A stretch of DNA of 64,000 bases from NCBI RefSeq assembly GCF_015565955.1, contig NZ_CP064760.1, forward strand, positions 1,488,001 through 1,552,000, read 5' to 3'. Shown here piece by piece: positions 8,382 to 18,440 of this stretch. Source of the stretch: Microbacterium schleiferi. GTDB lineage: Bacteria; Actinomycetota; Actinomycetes; Actinomycetales; Microbacteriaceae. Below the pieces are notes generated by a model. That model was not told the origin of the DNA and did not search any database. It saw only the letters and a list, made by a program, of their open reading frames with translations. The position numbers were made by a program, and so were the translations under genes. Position 1 is the stretch's first letter. Each line of letters begins with the position of its first letter.

Positions 8382-8971
8382 TGGCTGGGTCGCTCGTCGT
8401 CCGCAAGCTCGCGTTCTGGGCCTTCGTGGCCTTCCTCGTCGCCTATGTCGGCATCCTCTCGATGGCGATGTTCGTCTTCCAGTTCGGGCTCGGCGAACTG
8501 CCGTGCCCGCTGTGCATCCTGCAGCGGATGGGGATGATGCTGGCGAGCCTCGGCGCTCTCTACGTCGTCGTTCGGGCGCTGCGCGGCGAACTCCTGCTGC
8601 GCGAGCTCGCGACGGGCCTCGGACTTGCCATTCTCGGCGCGATCGTGGGCGCGGCGATCTCGATCCGCCAGATTCTGCTGCACATCCTGCCCGGTGACCC
8701 GGGCTACGGCGAGGCTGTCCTGGGCCTGCATCTGTACACCTGGGCGCTGATCACCTTTGCCGTCGTCATCGTGTTCGCGGGTGTCGTAGCGGTGTTCGCG
8801 CAGGATGTGCTGCCGGTGGCCCCCGCCACTCCCTGGCTGCGCACTCTCGCGTGGGTTGTGGTCTGGGCGTTCGTTGCCACGATCGCGATCAACCTTGTCG
8901 TTGTCTTCGCCGAGGAGGGCTTCAACTGGGTGCTTCCCGACGACCCGTCGCGGTATCTGCTTTTCGGCTGA
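8381..8971 (+). CDS. Disulfide bond formation protein B (DsbB)-like membrane protein
   Basis: A 196-residue membrane protein with five hydrophobic segments and a CPLC motif (C42, C45) at the end of the first, followed by QRMGMM as in DsbB, which passes electrons from DsbA to quinone. It differs from classical DsbB in that CPLC holds the only cysteines: the second periplasmic Cys pair that would react with DsbA is missing. It is coupled to the DUF5993 gene upstream. No secreted DsbA is encoded next to it; the DsbA-family gene at 30361 lacks a signal peptide. Function is therefore likely a quinone-linked thiol redox step, but partners are unclear. Confidence 0.82.
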   Translation: MAGSLVVRKLAFWAFVAFLVAYVGILSMAMFVFQFGLGELPCPLCILQRMGMMLASLGALYVVVRALRGELLLRELATGLGLAILGAIVGAAISIRQILLHILPGDPGYGEAVLGLHLYTWALITFAVVIVFAGVVAVFAQDVLPVAPATPWLRTLAWVVVWAFVATIAINLVVVFAEEGFNWVLPDDPSRYLLFG

Positions 8972-9013
8972 ATCTCGCGCTGTTGCGCGGCGCAGTCTCG
9001 TGTCCGCCGCTCC

Positions 9014-9310
9014 GCGGGGTGCCGTCCTCGGGGACATGCCCTCGCAGGCTGCGCCCGCTCCCGCCAGACCCGGTGCCAGCCCCGAGGACGGCACCCCGCT
9101 GCGCGGCTCTGTGATGTCGGGGTGGCGCGGGGACATGCCCTCGCGGGCTGCGCCCGCTCCCGCCAGACCCGGTGCCAGCCCCGAGGACGGCACCTCGCTG
9201 CGCGGCTGCGTGATGTCGGCACGGCGCAGGGCATGCCCTCGCGGGCTGCGCCCGCTCCCGCCAGACCCGGTGCCAGCCCCGAGGACGGCACCCCGCTGCG
9301 CGGCTGCGTT
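9014..9310 (+). repeat. Non-coding GC-rich repeat array: three 98-99 bp tandem copies with an inverted arm
   Basis: This fills most of the 386-bp gene-free stretch 8972-9358. Three near-identical units share the core catgccctcgcgggctgcgc; that core begins at 9035, 9134 and 9232 (periods 99 and 98 bp). Each unit contains a 20-base arm (9080-9099, 9179-9198, 9277-9296) whose reverse complement occurs once at the left border (9014-9033), so a long hairpin can form. No frame has ribosome site or codon pattern of a gene. It is not CRISPR: units are long, few and without distinct spacers. Function and family unknown. Confidence 0.8.
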
Positions 9311-9358
9311 GAGCAGGTTCAGGCCAGTCGGCGCAGCTCACAAGGCTAGGCTCGAGGG

Positions 9359-10512
9359 ATGACCGTGAGCCCCCTCCAGGCCCTCCCGATCGAGCGACTG
9401 CGCGAGCGGACGAGCACCAAGTGGCGCGCGTACCCGGCGGACGTCTTGCCGCTGTTCGTCGCCGAGACCGACTATCCGCTCGCACCGGCCATCACCCGGC
9501 GCCTGACCGCGGCGGTCGAGGTCGGCGACACCGGCTACACGCCGCCGAACCCCGGGATCGCTCAGGCCTACGCCGGGTTCGCCCAGCGCCGGTACGGCTG
9601 GGACATCGATCCTGCCCACATCCGCTCCACGGGTGATGTCGTGATGGGGCTCGTCGAGATCCTGCGCGCAACCATCTCGCCCGGCGACCGTGTCGTCATC
9701 ACGCCGCCGGTTTATCCGCCGTTCTACGACCTCATCCCGGAGGCGGGGGAGTTGTCGAGCGGGTGCCGCTCCTGGCGGATGCCGGCTACGCGCTCGACCT
9801 GGCAGGGATCGAGGCTGCCCTCGCGGGCGGGGCTCGCGCTGTGCTGCTGTGCAATCCGCACAATCCCACCGGCACTGTCCACGCGCGCGAGACGCTCGCA
9901 GAGCTCGCCGAGATCGCGGCGCGCCACGGCGCGATCGTCGTCAGTGACGAGATCCACGCGCCGCTGGTGCACGCTCCCGCGACCTTCACGCCGTTTCTGA
10001 GCGTTTCTCCGGTGGCGGCATCCGTCGGATACGCGGTAGCGAGCGCGAGCAAGGCCTTCAATCTCGCGGGACTCAAGTGCGCGCTCATGCTCACCGCGGC
10101 AGATGACACGCGACATGTCGTGCAGAGCCTGCCGAAGGAAGTCGAGTGGCGAACCGGTCATTTCGGCGCGCTGGCGGGCATCGCCGCTTTTGCTTCGGAA
10201 AGCGATGCGTGGCTGGATGCGTTGTTGGCCGCTCTCGACACGAACCGGCGTCTGCTTGCTGACCTCCTGGCCGAGCACGTTCCGGCGGCGCGGTACACGA
10301 TCCCCGACGCCGGCTACCTCGCCTGGATCGACCTGTCGGACCTCGGGTGGGGAGATGACCCCGCGGAGCGCATCCTCACGGGCGCTCGCGTCGCGCTGCA
10401 CCACGGGCCGACGTTCGGCGATGAGGGGCGAGGGTTCGTGCGACTCAACTTTGGATGTTCGCCCGAGGTCCTGCGCGACGCGATCGACCGCATCGGCGCC
10501 CTCTCTCGCTGA
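9359..10512 (+). pseudogene. PatB/MalY-type PLP-dependent aminotransferase (C-S lyase), interrupted by one frameshift
   Basis: Fold-type I PLP enzyme of the MalY/PatB group, cystathionine beta-lyase-like. Frame 1 covers the N-terminus (9359 to about 9745, including the ETDYPLAPAI and TGYTPPNPGI blocks). The rest continues in another frame with CNPHNPTGTV, the Asp of SDEIHAP and the PLP lysine in ASASKAFNLAG, to a stop at 10512. Adding one G to the G run at 9745-9749 restores a 384-residue protein of normal family length, so a sequence error is more likely than decay. A TAGGCT box at 9347-9352 ends 6 nt before ATG 9359. The stop lies 3 bp from the convergent bioY. Confidence 0.85.
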
Positions 10513-10515
10513 GGG

Positions 10516-11154
10516 TCAGCCCTTCTTGGCGGCGTCGATCCGCCGCACTACGGCCCACGCGCCGGGGATCAGCAGGGCAGCAAAGCCCGCCTTGATGAGG
10601 CCCGGGACGATGAACGGCCACAGTCCGGCATCCAGCACACCCGCCGGCGAGATCTGCTGACCCATCACGGTCGACAGGATGAAGGCCATGTAGGGCACGC
10701 CGATGACGAACGGGATGATGCTCGCGACCACGAATCCCGCGAAGGCGAGCAGCGGCTTGCGATCCCAGGAACGCTCGGCAAACCACCCCGCGACGAACGC
10801 CGCAGGAATGAAGCCCAGGATGAACCCGAACGACGGCGCCAGCAGGTAGGCGGGACCGGCCACGGGCCCCGCGAAGACCGGCAGGCCCAGCAGACCGACG
10901 AACATGTACGTCGTCATCGCGGCAGCGCCCCGAGCCGAGCCGAGGGCTGCGCCGACGAGGATGACGCCCAGGGTTTGCCCCGTGATCGGGATCGGACCGA
11001 TAAAGAACGACACCTTCGCCAGCAGCGCCACGACGGCGACACCGGCGAGTACGAGGCCCGCGTCGGTCGCGAGCGCACGGGCGCGCGAGGTGGGGCGAGC
11101 GATGACATCGGCAAGAACCCGGGTGGTCGGCATCGGTGCGGCGGCAGTCGTCAT
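10516..11154 (-). CDS. bioY: Biotin transporter substrate-binding membrane subunit BioY
   Basis: S component of an ECF-type vitamin transporter that binds biotin in the membrane. The 212-residue product has about six hydrophobic segments and family landmarks: PIPITGQTLGVILVG, the GxxGLPVFAG loop, and GPSFGFILGF-like APSFGFILGF. I start at ATG 11154 because AAGGAG lies 6 nt upstream; a longer in-frame start would have no such site. The EcfA and EcfT partners are not adjacent, so BioY must share a module encoded elsewhere or act alone. It is convergent with the PatB gene and divergent from the ABC-F gene. Confidence 0.94.
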   Translation of the reverse strand: MTTAAAPMPTTRVLADVIARPTSRARALATDAGLVLAGVAVVALLAKVSFFIGPIPITGQTLGVILVGAALGSARGAAAMTTYMFVGLLGLPVFAGPVAGPAYLLAPSFGFILGFIPAAFVAGWFAERSWDRKPLLAFAGFVVASIIPFVIGVPYMAFILSTVMGQQISPAGVLDAGLWPFIVPGLIKAGFAALLIPGAWAVVRRIDAAKKG

Positions 11155-11263
11155 GGTGCTCCTTGGTCGGTGGAAGCCAGGCGGCAAGCTCTTGCGACTT
11201 ATACTAGGGGGCTGGCCATCGGCCTCCTCGTACCCTTCTCACCGAATGAAACGGAGCTTTGCT

Positions 11264-12862
11264 GTGCTCTCCGTGCACGACCTCGAGATCCGCGTGGGCG
11301 CCCGGGTGCTCATGTCGGATGTGACCTTCCGCGTCGGCGACGGCGACAAGGTCGGTCTCGTCGGACGCAACGGGGCCGGCAAGACGACGCTCACGAAGGT
11401 CCTCTCCGGTGATCTCCTCCCGGCCGGCGGGCGTGTCGATCGCAGCGGCGAACTCGGGTACCTGCCGCAGGATCCGCGTTCGGGCAACCCCGAGGACCTG
11501 GGGCGCACTCGCATCCTGGATGCACGCGGGCTCGGACAGCTCGCCATCGGGATGCACGAGGCGAGCCTTGCCATGGGCGATGACGACGCCGACATCGCGG
11601 CACGCGCGATGCGTCGCTACGGGTCGCTCACCGAGCGGTTCGAGTCCCTGGGCGGGTACGCCGCCGAGGCAGAGGCCGCGTCGATCGCCCATAACCTGGC
11701 GTTGCCCGATCGAATCCTTGACCAGCCCCTCAGCACGCTCTCCGGAGGCCAGCGCCGGCGCATCGAGCTCGCTCGCATCCTGTTCTCGGATGCTGACACG
11801 ATGATCCTCGATGAGCCGACCAACCACCTCGACGCCGACAGCGTGGTCTGGCTCCGCGAGTTCCTCAAGAGCTACAAGGGCGGGCTCATCGTCATCAGCC
11901 ACGATGTCGAGCTGGTCGGCGAGACGGTGAACCGCGTGTTCTACCTCGACGCCAACCGCCAGGTCATCGACATCTACAACATGAACTGGAAGAACTACCA
12001 GCGTCAGCGGGTGGCCGACGAGGAACGCCGCAAGAAGGAGCGCGTCAACGTCGAGAAGAAGGCGACCGCCCTACAGCTGCAGGCGGCGCGCTTCGGCGCC
12101 AAGGCGTCGAAGGCCGCGGCCGCGCACCAGATGGTGGCGCGCGCGGAGAAAATGCTCTCCGGTCTCGATGAGGTGCGCCAGGAGGATCGCGTCGCGAAGC
12201 TCCGCTTCCCGAAGCCTGCCCCCTGCGGAAAGACGCCGCTGATGGCGCGTGGCCTGTCGAAGTCGTACGGCTCTTTGGAGATCTTCGCCGACGTGGACCT
12301 GGCGATCGACCGCGGCTCGAAGGTGGTCGTGCTGGGCCTCAACGGCGCGGGAAAGACGACACTGCTGCGGATGCTCGCGGGTGTTGACGCTCCCGACACG
12401 GGAACCATCGAACCCGGACACGGACTGAAGATCGGCTACTACGCCCAGGAGCATGAGAACCTCGACGTGTCGCGGTCGGTCCTGGAGAACATGATGTCGG
12501 CGGCGCCGGACATCACGGCGACCGAGGCGCGCAAGGTGCTGGGGTCGTTCCTGTTCACCGGGGACGACGTGCTCAAGCCCGCCGGGGTGCTCTCGGGTGG
12601 TGAGAAGACGCGGCTGTCGCTGGCGACCCTGGTCGTCTCGAGTGCGAACATGCTGCTCCTCGACGAGCCGACGAACAACCTCGACCCCGCCTCGCGCGAA
12701 GAGATCCTCGGTGCGCTCGCGCACTACGAGGGTGCTGTGGTGCTCGTCTCGCACGACGCGGGAGCTGTTGAGGCGCTCAACCCTGAGCGCGTCCTCATCC
12801 TGCCCGACGGGGTCGAAGATATCTGGGGTCGCGACTACATCGACCTCATCACCCTCGCCTGA
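11264..12862 (+). CDS. ABC-F family ATPase (EttA/Uup-type translation factor)
   Basis: Soluble protein with two ABC domains and no membrane segments, so an ABC-F factor acting on the ribosome rather than a transporter. Domain 1 has GRNGAGKTTL, LSGGQRRRIEL and MILDEPTNHLD; domain 2 has GLNGAGKTTL, LSGGEKTRLSL and LLLDEPTNNLD. A charged helical linker with many Lys/Arg and Ala lies between them (about residues 245-310). I place the start at GTG 11264, preceded by ACGGAG at 8 nt, giving 532 residues; ATG 11246 is also in frame and would add six. Substrate subgroup (housekeeping or antibiotic resistance) cannot be told; the standard linker favours housekeeping. Confidence 0.92.
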   Translation: MLSVHDLEIRVGARVLMSDVTFRVGDGDKVGLVGRNGAGKTTLTKVLSGDLLPAGGRVDRSGELGYLPQDPRSGNPEDLGRTRILDARGLGQLAIGMHEASLAMGDDDADIAARAMRRYGSLTERFESLGGYAAEAEAASIAHNLALPDRILDQPLSTLSGGQRRRIELARILFSDADTMILDEPTNHLDADSVVWLREFLKSYKGGLIVISHDVELVGETVNRVFYLDANRQVIDIYNMNWKNYQRQRVADEERRKKERVNVEKKATALQLQAARFGAKASKAAAAHQMVARAEKMLSGLDEVRQEDRVAKLRFPKPAPCGKTPLMARGLSKSYGSLEIFADVDLAIDRGSKVVVLGLNGAGKTTLLRMLAGVDAPDTGTIEPGHGLKIGYYAQEHENLDVSRSVLENMMSAAPDITATEARKVLGSFLFTGDDVLKPAGVLSGGEKTRLSLATLVVSSANMLLLDEPTNNLDPASREEILGALAHYEGAVVLVSHDAGAVEALNPERVLILPDGVEDIWGRDYIDLITLA

Positions 12863-12896
12863 CGCCTCGGGCCTCTCGTACGCGAGGGCCGGTGAA

Positions 12897-13736
12897 CTAC
12901 TGCGGGAGTCGATCGAGGATCTCGTCCTCTTCGGCCATGTCGCGGTCGAGGCGTCGGCCGGTTCGCTGCGGACGCGGGGAGTCTTCGGCTTCTTCTCGGC
13001 GGTGACGGATCTCGGTGCGGATCACGTACCCGATGAACAGGAACCCCATGACGGCAAACAGGATCCACTGGATCGCGTACGACAGGTGCGGTCCCGGATC
13101 CTCGGACGGGGACTCGAGGGCGTTGGGTTGGGATGACGCGGCGGGCGACTCCGTGACCAGGATGCCGTAGGCGCTGGTGATGAACGCGGAGTCGCCTCCC
13201 AGGGCATCTGCGATCAGCGGGAGGTGAATGGTCGGCACCTGGCCTGCGGGCGCATCGGTGCGTCCCGAGCGGGGGAGCGACTCGCCCGGACGCAGCCGCG
13301 CGATCACCTCGACGGTGCCTGCTGGCGGCACGGGGACCGCGCTCGGGTCGCTGTCTTCGGCCGGGGGAATCCAACCGCGGTCGATGAGCAGGATGCGGCC
13401 GTCCTGTGTCTGGAACGGAACCAGGACCTCGAACGCGGCAGTTCCGCCGTGGGGGCGGTTTCTCACCAGGACGGTGTCGTCGACGAGGTAGGTGCCCACG
13501 AGCGACACGGGATGCCACTCGCTATCGACCGGCAGGTCCCCGGCCACCGGGACGAGATCATCAAGAGCCGCCGGTTCGGCGTCGTAGTTGTTCTCGATGA
13601 GAGAAAGCTGCGTGGAGCGCTCCGTGTTGCGAGCGAACTGCCAGTTCGCCAGAAAGCCGCAGGCGATCGCGAACAGCACGGCGACGCCGACGTATGCCGT
13701 CCAGCGCACCGCTGCCGGCGCTGTGCGCCCGCTCAC
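12897..13736 (-). CDS. SURF1 family cytochrome oxidase assembly protein
   Basis: SURF1/Shy1-type membrane protein that helps assemble cytochrome c oxidase, probably by handling heme A. The 279-residue protein has the family layout: one membrane helix near the N-terminus (about residues 13-30), a large outside domain with the LLIDRGWIPP block, and a second helix (about 222-241) after LSYAIQWILF. A charged Arg/Glu-rich cytoplasmic tail ends the protein. Its ATG overlaps the stop of the 74-residue gene by 4 nt, so it is read in a small operon with DUF3099. It fits functionally with ctaA and ctaB, about 10 kb away. Confidence 0.92.
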   Translation of the reverse strand: MSGRTAPAAVRWTAYVGVAVLFAIACGFLANWQFARNTERSTQLSLIENNYDAEPAALDDLVPVAGDLPVDSEWHPVSLVGTYLVDDTVLVRNRPHGGTAAFEVLVPFQTQDGRILLIDRGWIPPAEDSDPSAVPVPPAGTVEVIARLRPGESLPRSGRTDAPAGQVPTIHLPLIADALGGDSAFITSAYGILVTESPAASSQPNALESPSEDPGPHLSYAIQWILFAVMGFLFIGYVIRTEIRHRREEAEDSPRPQRTGRRLDRDMAEEDEILDRLPQ

Positions 13737-13957
13737 GACGGTTCCGCCGTGAAGGCGTCGACACTGAGCGGAAATGAGCGCGCGGCGAGGAAATCGCGCA
13801 GGTAGCCGACGTGCTCATCGCAGGCGAGCCAGGTCTTGCTGCGGTCGCCGGTATGGATACGGGGGTTTCGCCATCGGATACTCCACCGCGCCGCCTCACG
13901 GCATCCGGCGCGGGAACAGATCGTCTCGGCGGTTGCCGCGGGAGAGTCAGCTGTCAC
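13733..13957 (-). CDS. Small Cys-rich hypothetical protein
   Basis: A 74-residue protein with C14, C19, C46 and H49, spaced like a small zinc knuckle, and many Trp/Arg residues. It is coupled on both sides: its start lies inside the DUF3099 gene (11-nt overlap) and its stop overlaps the SURF1 ATG by 4 nt. Homologs in actinobacteria are sometimes labelled acetone carboxylase, which nothing in this short sequence supports. Function unknown; the context hints at a link to respiratory-chain assembly. Confidence 0.65.
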   Translation of the reverse strand: MTADSPAATAETICSRAGCREAARWSIRWRNPRIHTGDRSKTWLACDEHVGYLRDFLAARSFPLSVDAFTAEPS

Positions 13958-14312
13958 CCGCGGGCTCCTGCGGGCTTTCGTCGATGCGGATCACCTGCGG
14001 TGCCGGGGCAGCCGTGGCGGTCGGCGCCGGACTCGGTGCGGGAGCCTCGATCATGCGCTCGGGGCCGAGCGCCGTGGGCGCCGTCATGTCAGCGCTGACG
14101 TTCGCGATCACGACCGCGAGATAAGGGAGGAAGATCGCCATGGCCGCGAAGACCCACGTGTACCAGCTGTAGGGCGTCACGAACAGGACGAGGGCGAAGC
14201 AGACGAGACGGATGCCCATCATGATCAGATACGTCGTCGATCGCTTGCCCGCGTCCTCCTTCGGCGCCCGCGGCAAGGACGTCGCCGGTTGCGGTTTGGT
14301 TGGAGGTTTCAC
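13947..14312 (-). CDS. DUF3099 family membrane protein
   Basis: A 121-residue protein with a basic N-terminus, two adjacent membrane helices (about residues 28-46 and 50-70, containing the IRLVCFALVLF and WVFAAMAIFLPYLAVVIAN segments) and a Pro/Ala-rich cytoplasmic tail. This matches the actinobacterial DUF3099 family, often found near SURF1. Start is at 14312 (GTG). It is first in the three-gene overlapping operon DUF3099, Cys-rich protein, SURF1. Function unknown. Confidence 0.8.
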   Translation of the reverse strand: MKPPTKPQPATSLPRAPKEDAGKRSTTYLIMMGIRLVCFALVLFVTPYSWYTWVFAAMAIFLPYLAVVIANVSADMTAPTALGPERMIEAPAPSPAPTATAAPAPQVIRIDESPQEPAGDS

Positions 14313-14378
14313 GGTCCTACCAGAGTACGCCGCGCCGCCCCGACGAGATCCGTCGGAGCGGCATTCGTGGCGGAGGTG

Positions 14379-14832
14379 TTAGGACGAATATCGAGCGTTG
14401 GCGAAGATCACTCCGAACCACGCGATGAACAGGATGATTCCCACGATGGCCAGCCCCAAGCTGACCCATCCGATGATGACGCCCGCGAGTCCGAGGCCTC
14501 GGCCGTTCTCACCGGTGCGCTTGATCTGGTTGAGCGACATGTGGCCCGTGATGATGCCGACGATCTGGCCGATCACCGGAATCACGAAGACGCCGACCAG
14601 CGACGAGACCAGCGACACGATCGCAAGCGTGTTCGTCTTGGGCCCTTGCGGGTAGGCGGCGTAGGCGGGAGCCGCGCCGTAGGCGGGCGGCGCGCCAGGC
14701 GTGCCATACGCCGGAGGCGCGGGCGGCGCGGGGGCGGGTACGCGGCGGGGGTGCCGGTGGAGCAGGAGGCAGGGGCGGGGCTGCGTTCGACGGTTGCTCG
14801 TCGGGGTTCGTGGGGGTGGACGGGTCGCTCAC
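14379..14832 (-). pseudogene. DUF4190 family membrane protein, reading frame broken in its Pro/Ala-rich part
   Basis: The N-terminal frame from GTG 14832 (AAAGG site upstream) reads MSDPSTPTNP and then a Pro/Ala-rich stretch. The C-terminal two-helix DUF4190 domain (IVGIITGHMSLNQIKRTG, then GLGLAGVIIGW) is in another frame and ends at 14379. Adding one base to each of the two five-G runs on the plus strand (14730-14734, 14747-14751) gives one continuous 151-residue protein with a PPAYG/AAYPQ-rich linker, the normal design of this family. I therefore read it as an intact gene with sequence errors. Function of the family is unknown. Confidence 0.72.
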
Positions 14833-14975
14833 GATTCGGCCTTTCTGACACGCATCCGCACGATCGTTCGTGCTCTGACCAGCGTTCCAGTCGCCCCATG
14901 GCGTGTCAACGTGGACGGTAGTCTGGGTCGGTCCCGCCGCGGTCGCGGCTCGACTCGAGCTCAGGGAGATGCGTC

Positions 14976-15685
14976 ATGCCCACCGATCACGTCGTTCTCG
15001 TCACCGGAGGCAACCGGGGTATCGGTCGCGCGATCGCCGAGAGGTTCGTCGCCGAGGGGTACCCGGTCGCCGTAACGGCGCGCTCGGGGAGGGCCCGGCG
15101 GGCACACTGACGGTCCGCGCCGATGTCACGGATGCTGCAGCGGTTGACGCGGCGTTCGCGGAGGTCGAAGAGAAGCTCGGACCCGTGACGATCGTCGTCG
15201 CCAACGCCGGTATCACGAAAGATACGCTGCTGCTGCGCATGACCGACGAGGACTTCGATTCGGTTGTCGCCACCAACCTCGGGGGTGCATTCCGCGTCGT
15301 GAAGCGGGCTGCCAAGGGGATGCTGCGCGCCAAGTGGGGTCGCGTCATCCTGATCTCCAGTGTCGTCGGCCTCTACGGCTCGCCGGGACAGATCAACTAC
15401 GCATCATCCAAGAGCGGACTCGTGGGCTTCGCGCGATCGCTCACGCGTGAGCTCGGCGGTCGGGCGATCACGGCAAACGTTGTCGCCCCGGGCTTCATTG
15501 AGACCGACATGACGGCTGAGCTCCCCGAGGAGACCCAGGCTCAGTACAAGGCGACGATTCCCGCGGGCCGTTTCGCGACTCCCGATGAGGTTGCCGGCGT
15601 CGTCACGTGGCTGGCCTCCGACAACGCCGCCTACATCTCCGGTGCCGTCATCCCCGTCGACGGGGGATTGGGCATGGGGCACTGA
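14976..15685 (+). pseudogene. fabG: 3-oxoacyl-ACP reductase FabG-type SDR, interrupted by one frameshift
   Basis: NADPH-dependent short-chain dehydrogenase of the FabG type (fatty acid elongation). From ATG 14976 (GGGAG 8 nt upstream) frame 1 reads the cofactor motif TGGNRGIG and breaks off at about 15090. The rest is in another frame: NAGI, ISSVVGLYGSPG with the catalytic Ser, YASSK with Tyr and Lys, and the C-terminal PVDGG. One more G in the run 15086-15089 gives an unbroken 236-residue enzyme. With all catalytic residues kept, a base-call error is more likely than gene death. A TAGTCT box near 14921 would give a leader of about 50 nt. It is convergent with the hydrolase at 15695. Confidence 0.85.
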
Positions 15686-15694
15686 GCCCGCGCG

Positions 15695-16393
15695 TCACTG
15701 CTCCCTGATCGCGGCGGCGATCTGTTCGGCAAGTTCGGCCGGGATAGAGAACTGCGGCCAGTGGCCCGAGTCGAGCTCGACGATCGAGAGGTGCTCGATC
15801 GCGACGAGCTCCGACGCCCACGCGGGCTCGCTCTCGAGGTAACCACTCATCTCGTCGGCGCTGGCCGTCCCCATCAGGACGGTCGTGGGAACACCGTGGC
15901 GCCGTGGGTCTGTGAGCTCGATGGCGTCCGTGGGCACCAGGGCGGGCACCGAGAGCGCCTTCCCGGCAACCGTGGCGCGCACGGTAGCCGAGAGGTCGCG
16001 GATCTCCGGTTCTTCGAAGGTCTCCCATCCGGGGAACGGGATGACACCGTCGACGACGGGAAACTCCCAGATGGCTCCGCCGGGAGTCGGCGGAATCGTG
16101 TCCACGAGGATTACCCGCGCCGTCCGGTCGGGGCGGCGATCGGCGGCGCCCCAGGCGACATTCCCACCGCCGCTATGGCCGACGAGCACGACGGGACCTG
16201 CGAGCCTGTCAATGACCTCGACCACGGCATCCACCCAGTCCGCGATGCCGATCTGACTCGATACCTCGGCGGGTTCACCCACGCCGGGGAGCGTCACGGG
16301 ATGCGTCTCGTGGCCGGCTGCGCGGAGGGAGGCGGTCACGTCGTCCCACGAGGAGGCGTCAAGCCACAGACCGGGGATCAGAATGATGTGCAT
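15695..16393 (-). CDS. Alpha/beta hydrolase
   Basis: Soluble alpha/beta-hydrolase fold protein of 232 residues. The nucleophile elbow is VGHSGGGN (about residue 76), the oxyanion region is IPGLWLDASSW near the N-terminus, and the C-terminal His lies in ELDSGHWPQF. I prefer ATG 16393 over the GTG two codons upstream because a TAGCGT box ends exactly 6 nt before this ATG. The substrate is unknown; the small size and lack of lid fit esterase-like members of the family. Confidence 0.83.
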   Translation of the reverse strand: MHIILIPGLWLDASSWDDVTASLRAAGHETHPVTLPGVGEPAEVSSQIGIADWVDAVVEVIDRLAGPVVLVGHSGGGNVAWGAADRRPDRTARVILVDTIPPTPGGAIWEFPVVDGVIPFPGWETFEEPEIRDLSATVRATVAGKALSVPALVPTDAIELTDPRRHGVPTTVLMGTASADEMSGYLESEPAWASELVAIEHLSIVELDSGHWPQFSIPAELAEQIAAAIREQ

Positions 16394-16473
16394 AGCCACA
16401 CGCTAGACCCGGCCGCCGACGCGTGAAACGACGCCGGGGGATCGGCGAGCTCGCCGCGTGACTTGCGCTGCGG

Positions 16474-17112
16474 TCAGCGGGGGAGAAGGGGCAGGATCTC
16501 TCGCAGATCCACGGGTGCAACCACGATGTCGGCGCGTTCCCGAACCGTCGGTTTCGCGTTGAACGCGACGCCGAGACCGGCCGCGGCCATCATGCGCAGG
16601 TCGTTGGCGCCGTCACCGACCGCGACCGTGCGTGAGAGCGGCACCTCGAGGGATGCGGCCCACTCCCGCAGTGTCGCTGCCTTGGCCGCGGCATCCACGA
16701 TCTCGCCGTCAACGGAGCCCGTCAGTGCGCCATCGTCGACGACGAGACGGTTCGCGCGCCAGCGGTCGACCCCGAGCCCCGGCGCCACGTGGTCGAGAAC
16801 CTCGTGGAAGCCCCCGGAGACGACACCCACAACGCCCCCACGCTCATGGACACCGGCGATGAACGCCGCCGCACCCTGCGTCGGCTCGACGCGCGCGCGA
16901 ACCCGCTCGAACGCGGCGATCGGCACACCCTCGAGGGCGCGCACGCGCTGACGCAGACTCGTGGCGAAATCGACTTCGCCGCGCATCGCGGCTTCCGTGG
17001 CGGCAGCGACCTCGGCGCCTCGGCCGGCCTCGTCTGCGATGAGCTCGATCACCTCATTGCGCAGCAGCGTCGAATCGGCGTCCAGGACGACAAGGAACCG
17101 CGCAGGCATCAC
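16474..17112 (-). CDS. serB: Phosphoserine phosphatase (HAD family)
   Basis: HAD-superfamily phosphatase that converts phosphoserine to serine in the last step of serine synthesis. The 212-residue protein carries D11-x-D13-S-T (nucleophile and acid/base [10 protein letters not shown]), the VVSGGFHEVLD motif II, and VAVGDGANDLRM as motif III/IV, all typical of SerB. It lacks the N-terminal ACT domain found in some SerB enzymes, as do short versions. Start GTG 17112 lies 7 nt after a TAGCGT box. It follows glgC on the same strand but has its own promoter. Confidence 0.9.
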   Translation of the reverse strand: MMPARFLVVLDADSTLLRNEVIELIADEAGRGAEVAAATEAAMRGEVDFATSLRQRVRALEGVPIAAFERVRARVEPTQGAAAFIAGVHERGGVVGVVSGGFHEVLDHVAPGLGVDRWRANRLVVDDGALTGSVDGEIVDAAAKAATLREWAASLEVPLSRTVAVGDGANDLRMMAAAGLGVAFNAKPTVRERADIVVAPVDLREILPLLPR

Positions 17113-17152
17113 CCGTCTACGCTAGCGGGCTGGTCGAGCTGTCACGGCACGG

Positions 17153-18394
<1,242 letters not shown>

Positions 18395-18440
18395 ATGCCC
18401 ACACTATGCCGCTCCGTGACCCTGTACTAGCGTTCGACAC

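Noticed and set aside
9014..9310. CRISPR array
   Set aside because: Only three units of about 98 bp, no distinct spacers and no cas genes.
9359..10512. True pseudogenes (PatB, FabG, Lnt, SPFH, GDPD, helicase and others)
   Set aside because: Every break is a one-base loss in a G/C run with otherwise intact codons; sequence error explains all of them more simply.
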